From positions 1 to 18,838 of the forward strand of contig JASHTO010000682.1 of the NCBI GenBank assembly GCA_030040515.1: a stretch of DNA of 18,838 nt. The letters run 5' to 3'. The position numbers and the translations under genes are program-made. This stretch comes from Terriglobia bacterium (GTDB lineage Bacteria > Acidobacteriota > Terriglobia > UBA7540). This document shows, one piece after another, positions 13,901 to 18,838 of the stretch (within the stretch, counting starts at the first letter, position 1; each line of letters opens with the position of its first letter). The notes under the pieces were generated by a model. The model saw only the letters and a program-made list of their open reading frames with translations, had not been told where the DNA came from and made no database searches.

Positions 13901-15003
13901 CCCTCGCGGGTTCGGCGGCCGAGGAACAGGCCATCCTCCGTGCCCACCATCACCGAGCCGTTGCCCAGGGGTAAAGTCCTGTAAACCAACTCGCTGGCCA
14001 GTCCGCTTTCGGAGGTGAAGGCCTCCCATTCGTCATACCCTCTCCACCGCGCCAGCCCCCGGCCTCCCAGCCCAAGCCAAATGGATCCCTCCCGGTCGCA
14101 CAGGACGGAGTAGACAGGCCCCCGCAAGCCCTCCCGAATGCCGACCGTTCGAAAGTGGCCGCCCTCCCCGATGCCGACGCCTTCGATGGTGGGAATCAAC
14201 AGACGGCCCTTGGCGTCAACCTCCATTTGGCAATTCCCCGCCGCTTGTGGGATCCCGGGATTGACAACCGCAAATCGTGTGTCGCCCGGCCGCAGCACCG
14301 CAAATTTCTGCTGGTCGCTTACCCACAAGTCGCCGTGGCCATCCCGGCGAATGCTCATCCACTTTCCGGGCGGCAGGCCCACCGATTCGCCAAAAACCGC
14401 GATTCGATCCTCGGAGATCCGGCAGAGGCTTGTTCCACAACCAAACCAAACGCTTCCTGGTTCCAGAAAGATTCCATGCGCTCCGGCCCCGCCTGCCTCG
14501 GCGGGCGTGGTGATGGGGTGGAGGGCCATACTCTCATCCCCACCCGAGGCAGTGGCCTCCACCAACCCGGCATCGGTGGCGATGAAGGTGTGTCCCATTC
14601 CATCAAGTGCAATCCCGCTGTAGCCGTCCACGCCGCGGGCGTCCGGCAGCCGCACTTTTTCAAAGCGCTCTCCCTTTTGTTGGTACAGGCCCGTTCGGTA
14701 ACCCGCCAGAATGCTTCCATCGGGCGCTTCACCCAGGCTCAAAACCACCTCGCGGGGAAGGCCTTCGGCAGCCCCGTAACGTTGGAACCACTGGCCATCA
14801 AACCGGAAGACTCCGTTTTCCGTTCCCGCCCACAAAAACCCCCTTCGGTCCTGCATCAGGACTTCCACAGCCAGGTTGGTGAGGCCATCCTCGGTGCGGT
14901 AATAGCGAAAGCTGTATTGCTGCGCGCCCAGGCGGGCGACAGAGGCAGGAATCACAAGAACTGCTGCGGCGAGGGCTTTTACCCAGAGCGTAGACCTTGA
15001 CAC
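10993..15003 (-). CDS. Hybrid two-component sensor kinase: periplasmic Reg_prop propeller, Y_Y_Y, HisKA, HATPase, two receivers
   Basis: A 1336-residue membrane sensor combining input, kinase and two receivers. A signal peptide (1-27) leads to a long periplasmic region with at least seven propeller repeats of the form D.xGxIWxGTxxG (to about 640). A Y_Y_Y-type beta domain follows (about 652-732), then a transmembrane helix (about 737-757) and a coiled coil (about 765-810). The HisKA box SHEIRTPMNG has phospho-accepting H818. The ATPase has the N box NLIGNSLKF, DTGIGIP (D967) and GGTGLGL. Receiver 1 has LTDGHMP with D1109, and receiver 2 has LMDVQMP with D1250; both keep the KP motif. No DNA-binding domain is present, so output must pass to another protein. 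The start is GTG at 15003, since the overlapping ATG frame stops at once. Such sensors often detect polysaccharide-derived ligands; the signal here is unknown. Confidence 0.94.
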   Translation of the reverse strand: MSRSTLWVKALAAAVLVIPASVARLGAQQYSFRYYRTEDGLTNLAVEVLMQDRRGFLWAGTENGVFRFDGQWFQRYGAAEGLPREVVLSLGEAPDGSILAGYRTGLYQQKGERFEKVRLPDARGVDGYSGIALDGMGHTFIATDAGLVEATASGGDESMALHPITTPAEAGGAGAHGIFLEPGSVWFGCGTSLCRISEDRIAVFGESVGLPPGKWMSIRRDGHGDLWVSDQQKFAVLRPGDTRFAVVNPGIPQAAGNCQMEVDAKGRLLIPTIEGVGIGEGGHFRTVGIREGLRGPVYSVLCDREGSIWLGLGGRGLARWRGYDEWEAFTSESGLASELVYRTLPLGNGSVMVGTEDGLFLGRRTREGWSWQRETRVGRMPVHALAREADGSIWLGTERNGVARIDARSGRVEWFKQDRGMGGLQPYSLAIDHLHRIWVATERGLYVARLSDRRFHHVDDVNPGRCFAVIEEPEGEILVGSVSGVYRLAGGHWRRISSHDGLRHDLVLALAATRPNEFWVGYWYSGSITRVRIDGDRLSMTHFGSELGLRGDMTYFLGFDARGQLWAGTDQGVRVLTGDHWVQYDRNDGLVWDDCDHNGFAADPDGSIWIGTSGGLAHFTPNPELPPVRPQSVIFTRLTVGTKGLDDGRFISVNHTSNSLTARYASLTFAHGTSVLFRYRLQPLFEDWRETAEQELQFLGLPPNDYRLEVQARDRGGHWSGVAAVFSFEIRPPWWRTWWFLALLGLTPPATVLFLLRRRNQRQKAIWKELEEAVTARTAELAQEKALVEREKVRAEQETLRADAANRAKSEFLANMSHEIRTPMNGVVGMTDLLLDTKLSPEQREYASIVRASAESLLTIINDILDFSKIEAGKFELESLEFDLRSSIEPSLKTLAHRAHQIGLELNCSIEPDVPETLIGDPSRVRQVLINLIGNSLKFTKKGEINLRVQREAGNDESLQLHFRVEDTGIGIPLEKQQSIFEAFTQADGSTARRFGGTGLGLTISRQLVGMMGGRIWVESVPGEGSTFHFTANFGIPQTSRLSPPIQKDTLKGMRALVVDDNLTNRRILDRLLNGWGMMPTLAEDGVQALQTLIQAHHAGEPFPLVLTDGHMPLMDGFQLAEEIRKNPELAGTTIMMLTSTGKRGDGARCRELGVAVYLTKPVGQAELLDAVLRAAGSRPSMDNPPLVTRHSMREEQRPLRILLAEDNPVNQMLASRVLEKHGHSVVTAANGRQALERIESERFDLVLMDVQMPEIDGFQATARIRQMEEGTGVHLPVVAMTAHAMHGDKERCLAAGMDGYVSKPINIKDLLGVLQAVMEKSAVAPEDTLSGQRVP

Positions 15004-15248
15004 ATCCTAATTATCGGTCGATTTCATTGCCGACTTTAGGTTCGCGCAAATAATGCTGATGGCTGGCTCCAATACGCACGACACTTCAATCACCGATACC
15101 GCCATTTGGTATTCCATCGTTGCGCACCCGCGCTTTGGCTTGCGGCCGGCGATTCATTTCAATCTCTGCGTGTGACATGCGAAACAGTCGTCCCTTCGGG
15201 AACGCAGACTCCAAGCTTCGGGCGCGGTCTTCGCCCAACGGTCTTCGG

Positions 15249-15338
15249 TCAGACTACCAAAAGAATCTTCCCTTCTGCGCCCGCCTCGGCCGTGGCGTGT
15301 GCCTTGCTCGCGTCCTTCAATGCAAAGCGCTGCCCTGA
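15249..15338 (-). pseudogene. 3' remnant of an NADPH:quinone oxidoreductase / zinc-type alcohol dehydrogenase gene
   Basis: On the minus strand an open stretch of about 30 codons ends in TGA (15249-15251). It reads GQRFALKDASKAH, then an Ala/Glu-rich turn and GKILLVV at the end. This is the characteristic C terminus of medium-chain quinone oxidoreductases (FxLxDAxxAH...GKxVLxV). Upstream of it the frame runs directly into the hairpin repeat at 15342-15379, and nothing of the remaining 290 or so residues is present. The fragment therefore seems to be a deletion relic with the repeat at the breakpoint. The call rests on motif recognition of a short segment. Confidence 0.6.
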
Positions 15339-15341
15339 TCG

Positions 15342-15379
15342 GTTGGGAGATCCCCCGGCTTTGCTGGAGGATGATTACT
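15342..15379 (+). repeat. Hairpin repeat related to family A tail, at a gene breakpoint
   Basis: The segment combines GTTGGGAGA, shared with 7254, with a CCCCCGGC hairpin and the ending GGAGGATGATTACT, shared with 7496 and 8389. It abuts the quinone-oxidoreductase remnant. Confidence 0.65.
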
Positions 15380-15400
15380 GTAGCCAGATAGGCGCAGCAC

Positions 15401-17163
15401 TCAAGTGAAGTCCTTGCGGGCGTTCATGGCCACGAGGATGTCCGCTTTGGTGACGACTCCTTGCAACTTGTGGTCCCCTTCGGTGACCAGCAGAATGGGA
15501 GGGGCTTCATCGCGCATCAGAATTTGCAAGGCATCCACAGCATCGTAATCGGGCGGGATTTGCGTGACGCTTCGATCCACGATATCGGACACCTGGGCCT
15601 CCGCGCGCTTCTCGATGGCGACCTGCGCGAGGGCTTGGACGGTTGCTACGCCCAGAACCCGGTGATCGTCCACCACAGGAAAACACGTGTGGCCGTGTTG
15701 CGGCAAAAATACTTCAGCGAATTCACGCAAATTGAGACTGGGCGGCACCCCCACGAACTGCCGCTGCATAATCTGGCCCACCTTGACGTCCTGCAGCTCG
15801 GCAATTCGCACTCCTTCGTGCAAGCGCTGGTCGGCGGAAACTGTGGCGTCACCGGACACACCATAGGCCACCGCGGAACCGATGAGCGCGGGGATGATGA
15901 AGGCATGGCCGCCCGTGGCCTCGGCGACAAAAACCACGGCGGCCAGCGGAGTCTTGTACCCCGCGGCAATAAAGGAGGCCATTCCCACCGCCGCATAGAG
16001 CTCAAGCTCCGTGGTGTGAAGGGCCAATTGGCCAAAGGCCGTGCCAAAGGCACCACCGGAAAGAAACAGGGGCACGAACATTGCGCTGACCCCGCCCGAG
16101 CCGAGCGAGAACAAGGTTGAGCACAATTTCAGAACACCGAAGATGAGGAGTTCCGCGGCGGAATGATGCCCGTCCAGGATCATTCCCACTGCCTCGTAGT
16201 TGGGGCCGATGGGGACGAGAGGCCCCTCGTAGATCCGCACGAAGATGAGCCCGCAAACGCCCGTCAGAGCGCCGCCCAGGGTGAGCTTCAACCAGTGGGG
16301 AATAGACCACTTCACCATAAACTGGCGGGCCCGGCGGAAAGTGGTGGAGAAGACCATGGCGGCGAGGCCAATCAGCGCCCCCAGCAGCGCGCACCAAACC
16401 AGGTCCCTGCCATGGAAGGTGGCGGAGCTGGCAAAATTGAAAATCGGCGTCGCGCCAGAAACGCCGCAAGCGTCAGGTAGGCGACGACGGAGGCAATGAG
16501 CGAAGGCAAGAGTGCTTCGTGAGCCAGGTCGTCCCGGTAGGGCATCTCGAGAGCAAACACCAGTCCGGTGAGCGGCGCCCGGAACACCGCCCCCATGCCC
16601 GCCGCCGCGCCGCTGATCAGCATCACGCGCCGGTCTCGCCCCTCAAATTTGAAGCGCCGCGCCTTCTCCCAAATCCAGGAACCGATGGCGCCGCCTCCGT
16701 AGATGCTCGGGCCCTCCAGGGCCGCGCTGCCGCCGGAACCCACCGTGGTGACCGCGGCAAGCAGTTTGGCGAAAAAGGGCCGCATTTTAACCGCGCCGTG
16801 GTGCTCGTGGTAGGAACGAATGATCTCCTCCGTCGAGTGTTCATTGGGGTCGGGAGTGAAGTACTGCATGATGAGTCCTGTGACCAGGAACCCCAGGGTG
16901 ATGCCCGGCACCATGGCCCAGTGGTGGCGAAGATAAAAGCCCAGGACCGGCGGCCACACTTCCTTCAGGATAATGAGCGTGATGGCCGTAATCGTGAGGC
17001 CGGTGATGATCCCGATGATCGGTGAGATGATCAGCCACTTATAGAGACTGCGGGAATAGATGGATCCCAGGTCTTCATGAACCAGAGGGAGGAATTTACG
17101 GAGCAGGGGATATCTTAAGGCCCATCGAGGGTTCAGCCATTTCGGTGGTTTGTATGCGTTCAT
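15401..17163 (-). pseudogene. ClC-family chloride channel/antiporter with CBS pair, split by a one-base frameshift
   Basis: Integral membrane chloride channel or H+/Cl- antiporter. The reading frame is open from ATG 17163 to about 16456 and continues in another frame to TGA at 15401. Adding one base restores 587 residues, a normal length. The first part has the selectivity region TVGSGGSAALEGPSIYGGGAIG with the gating Glu (E150). The second has SLGSGGVSAMFVPLFLSGGAFG and YAAVGMASFIAAGYKTPLAA, followed by two CBS domains (about 459-514 and 524-581 of the restored protein). Sequence across the break reads naturally as LTLAAFLGATPIFNF if a G is inserted. As given, translation would stop at 16372 (263 aa), or restart at 16357 for a 318-aa C-terminal half. 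Both halves look otherwise undecayed, so a recent mutation or sequencing error is likely. It follows marR by 33 nt. Confidence 0.85.
16451..16458 (-). other. Frameshift site in the ClC gene
   Basis: On the minus strand the text CTGGCGCG breaks the frame after Leu236. Reading CTGGGCGCG instead (one extra G) joins the two halves in frame. No slippery heptamer or downstream structure typical of programmed frameshifting is evident. Confidence 0.75.
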
Positions 17164-17196
17164 TTTATTTTGAAGCAGTTAATCTCTTGAGGGATT

Positions 17197-17658
17197 TCAT
17201 TCCACGCCCGCAGCCGCGGGAAGTTCATGCGGAGGCGGTTGAGGAGTCTTCATGATCTCGAATTGCAAGGCGCGAAGCTCGGCGATGTTTCTTCGGGAAA
17301 TCTTTTCCAGAATCGCGTGGCCTTTGGAGGTTAAATGAACTTTCACGAACCTCCGGTCCCTTTCGCCTTGCGCCTTGCGCACCAGGCCCCGCTGCACAGC
17401 GCGCTGCACCAGTCCCACCACGGCGTTGTGCCGCCCTTGCAGGAACTCCGCCAGCTCCGAGATGGTGGCCCAGCCGCGCCCGGTGAATCCCGCCACGCCC
17501 AGCATGAGCTGGTGCTGCTGCGGGGTGATCTTCAGGGAGCGCGCCCCCTGCTCACTGAAGCGCTGGAAGCGCCTCATTCGATACCGAAACCAAGCCAGGC
17601 GGCGCAGCGCCTCGGGGCGGGATGAGCGGTGGCCGTCGGATTGTCCCAAGGATCTCAT
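17197..17658 (-). CDS. MarR-family transcriptional regulator
   Basis: A 153-residue winged-helix repressor acting as a dimer on palindromic DNA. It has a helical N terminus (RRLAWFRYRMRRF), then ITPQQHQLMLGVAG, the recognition-helix region ATISELAEFLQGRHNAVVGLVQRAVQRGLV (65-92), and the wing with the family's DRR signature (101-103) followed by KVHLTSKGHAIL. The C terminus is Pro-rich (PQPPPHELPAAAG). It lies 33 nt upstream of the ClC gene on the same strand, so both are probably one transcript and ClC its main local target. The palindrome ATCACATTGTGAT at its own promoter suggests autoregulation. The ATG at 17658 lies only 8 nt after a perfect -10 box, so the message is almost leaderless and has no Shine-Dalgarno sequence. 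Confidence 0.88.
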   Translation of the reverse strand: MRSLGQSDGHRSSRPEALRRLAWFRYRMRRFQRFSEQGARSLKITPQQHQLMLGVAGFTGRGWATISELAEFLQGRHNAVVGLVQRAVQRGLVRKAQGERDRRFVKVHLTSKGHAILEKISRRNIAELRALQFEIMKTPQPPPHELPAAAGVE

Positions 17659-17666
17659 AGTTCTTA

Positions 17667-17672
17667 ATTATA
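17667..17672 (-). promoter_or_regulatory. -10 box of the marR promoter
   Basis: A perfect TATAAT on the minus strand, 8 nt upstream of the marR ATG. No convincing -35 box is at the right distance, which suggests weak basal activity or a helper factor. Confidence 0.55.
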
Positions 17673-17684
17673 TCACATTGTGAT
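17672..17684. promoter_or_regulatory. Operator-like palindrome at the marR promoter
   Basis: ATCACATTGTGAT is a perfect 6+1+6 palindrome touching the upstream edge of the marR -10 box. A dimer bound here would block RNA polymerase. MarR autoregulation is the simplest reading; the half-site TGTGA also resembles CRP/FNR-type sites. Confidence 0.55.
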
Positions 17685-17712
17685 TTAAATTCGAGAAGGG
17701 AATTGTAGCAGT

Positions 17713-17886
17713 GGGTAGCGCAGAGTTGGGCGTTCTTCGCCCTACTCGCGGTTCTTAACCGGCAAGACGGGATTGTGCGCCCCAGGCGGTGATTCGCAGC
17801 ACGTGATCGAATTTTCTCGACATTTAGAGGACCCGCCGAAAGAACCGCAGAGTAACCCCAAAATGCGGGGTAACTCTGCGCTACCC
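17713..17886. repeat. Long inverted-repeat element with GGGTAGCG/CGCTACCC ends (family B)
   Basis: Perfect 15-bp arms GGGTAGCGCAGAGTT (17713-17727) and AACTCTGCGCTACCC (17872-17886) enclose 144 nt. Inside are hairpins: GGGCG/CGCCC at 17728-17742, and a stem next to the right arm made by GCAGAGTAACCCC and GGGGTAACTCTGC. A second nested inverted pair is CCGGCAAG (17759-17766) and CTTGCCGG (17886-17893). There is no coding content. The element lies between the sulfatase-family gene and marR. Confidence 0.72.
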
Positions 17887-17945
17887 TTGCCGGACGGGCA
17901 AACCAAGACCGGGCCCAGCAATCATTCGAAGAAGTCATGTGGCCT

Positions 17946-18838
17946 TCATTTCGCCGGCGCGATGAGATCCCGGTAAAAGAGAGACGAATAGAAGTCCAGG
18001 CTTTGAAGCACCAAATCCTCGAGCGAAGACTTCCGGGCGGCGGGCATGGTGATCCGCAAGTTCGGATTTTCGCAGCGCAGCAGATCTTCGTCCAAAGTAA
18101 AAGCCTGATGTTCGAATTCTGAGGAGTAGTCACCTGAAATATAAGGAAAATGGTCCGTAAAAGCCTCAGCGCCCGCATCATAAACGTACTCATTTCCAAG
18201 GCGATAATTCCATCTCTGGTCTTGCAGCATAAAAACCTGGCGCAGGCCTGTGTCCTGGCGCAAAAGGCTTGTTCCCAAAAAATTGTTGACCTGATAAAGC
18301 CCCAGGAAATCCAGAATGGTGGGCGTAATGTCGATCTGGCTTCCCAGTGTATTGTTCTCGGCGGGTTTGATGAGTTGCGGACTCCACAGGATAAAGGGCA
18401 GCCGGTGGTAAATTTCGTTTTTTCGGATGCGGTCGATCGACTTGTCATCGGGAAAAATCCAAACCCCATGGTCGCCAGTGACCAGGAAAATCGTGTTCCT
18501 GCCCCAATCGGTTTTCTGGGCAGCCGCTAGGAATCCTCCCACCGCCCGATCGGAGTACTCGATGGCGCGGACATAATTTTCGTAGGTGGGTTCCTGCTCC
18601 TTCGCAAGTTGATGATTTCCCCAGCCGTCCCCCGCATCGATGAAAGGGAAGTGGCCGCTCAGGGTCATAACTTCCGCGAAAAACGGCTGCTTCGCATTGC
18701 TGAGGGTCTGCTCCGCGTATTCATCGATATCCTCGTCGGAGGGTCCCATTAAAGTCATTTTTCGGGGATTCGGAACGTGGTCGAAGAAAAAGTCGATGCC
18801 GTTTGCGGCCAGGCAAAAGCGGGCGCCGTTGAAATTAA
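17946..18838 (-). CDS. LTA-synthase/sulfatase-family membrane phosphotransferase, C-terminal part (runs off right edge)
   Basis: The alkaline-phosphatase-superfamily catalytic domain of an LTA-synthase-like or sulfatase protein. The 296 residues present start inside the domain, and the frame is open through 18838, so the N terminus and probable membrane helices are outside the window. Seen are GIDFFFDHVP, SDEDIDEYAEQTL, QPFFAEVMTLSGHFPF with a conserved His, YVRAIEYSDRAVGGFL, and the metal-binding FLVTGDHGVW with the GDHG motif. HRLPFILWSP and QIDITPTILDFLGL follow. The nucleophilic Thr/Ser region is not covered. In Gram-negative bacteria such proteins often modify periplasmic glycans or lipid A with phosphoglycerol or phosphoethanolamine; the substrate here is unknown. 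The last 80 residues are less conserved. Confidence 0.87.
   Translation of the reverse strand, partial: NFNGARFCLAANGIDFFFDHVPNPRKMTLMGPSDEDIDEYAEQTLSNAKQPFFAEVMTLSGHFPFIDAGDGWGNHQLAKEQEPTYENYVRAIEYSDRAVGGFLAAAQKTDWGRNTIFLVTGDHGVWIFPDDKSIDRIRKNEIYHRLPFILWSPQLIKPAENNTLGSQIDITPTILDFLGLYQVNNFLGTSLLRQDTGLRQVFMLQDQRWNYRLGNEYVYDAGAEAFTDHFPYISGDYSSEFEHQAFTLDEDLLRCENPNLRITMPAARKSSLEDLVLQSLDFYSSLFYRDLIAPAK

Larger units (their letters stand above)
15004..15400. other. Intergenic region with gene remnant and repeat
   Basis: No intact gene. It holds the leader of the hybrid kinase (15004 to about 15100, no certain promoter), unexplained sequence to 15248, a 3' remnant of a quinone-oxidoreductase gene (15249-15338) and a family A hairpin repeat (15342-15379). 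Confidence 0.6.

Noticed and set aside
16451..16458. Programmed -1 frameshift in the ClC gene
   Set aside because: No slippery X-XXY-YYZ heptamer and no obvious downstream stem; a simple deletion explains the break.

Overview
The window looks like a chromosomal segment of a Gram-negative, moderately GC-rich bacterium, most likely an acidobacterium. This is inference. It rests on a giant periplasmic-propeller hybrid histidine kinase (Reg_prop/Y_Y_Y type), a CysM/Mec/CysO/MoeZ cysteine operon, an ADP-heptose (LPS) gene, stand-alone receiver proteins, and many hairpin-rich intergenic repeats. No rRNA, tRNA, CRISPR array, transposase or phage gene was seen.

Layout. 1-2161 (minus strand): a receiver-like protein, a stand-alone heptose-1-phosphate adenylyltransferase (rfaE2) and the N-terminal third of Mfd, which runs off the left edge. 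2510-3418 (plus): a lone polynucleotide-kinase-like P-loop protein with a disordered Pro/Ala tail. 3437-3835 (minus): an unrecognised 132-aa protein. 4018-7122 (plus): a four-gene operon for cysteine synthesis from a protein-bound thiocarboxylate. MoeZ activates and sulfurates the ubiquitin-like carrier CysO, CysM transfers the sulfur onto a serine-derived acceptor, and the JAMM protease Mec releases cysteine. CysO has 14 residues after its Gly-Gly, so it probably needs proteolytic maturation. 7537-9247 (plus): a peroxiredoxin, a TPR-protein gene truncated by a repeat element, and an RmlD-like reductase. 9368-15003 (minus): a small response regulator, an MBL-fold hydrolase and a 1336-aa hybrid sensor kinase with two receiver domains. 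15401-17658 (minus): marR followed by a ClC chloride channel/transporter gene that carries a one-base frameshift. 17946-18838 (minus): the C-terminal part of an LTA-synthase/sulfatase-family protein, open at the right edge.

Two repeat families structure the intergenic DNA. Family A is a composite palindrome with CCCCTCACC/GGTGAGGGG arms followed by a short CCYCC...GGRGG hairpin ending in ATTACT. It has two full copies (7343-7496, 8196-8389) and two related partial copies (7254-7281, 15342-15379). Two of these four lie exactly at the broken end of a gene: the TPR gene, and a quinone-oxidoreductase 3' remnant at 15249-15338. Family B is bounded by GTAGCG/CGCTAC-like inverted ends and encloses hairpins (3876-3936, 9264-9333, 17713-17886).

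The points most worth follow-up are the extended CysO with its operon-encoded protease, the lone Pnkp-type kinase, the association of repeats with gene decay, and the MarR operator-like palindrome at the marR promoter.
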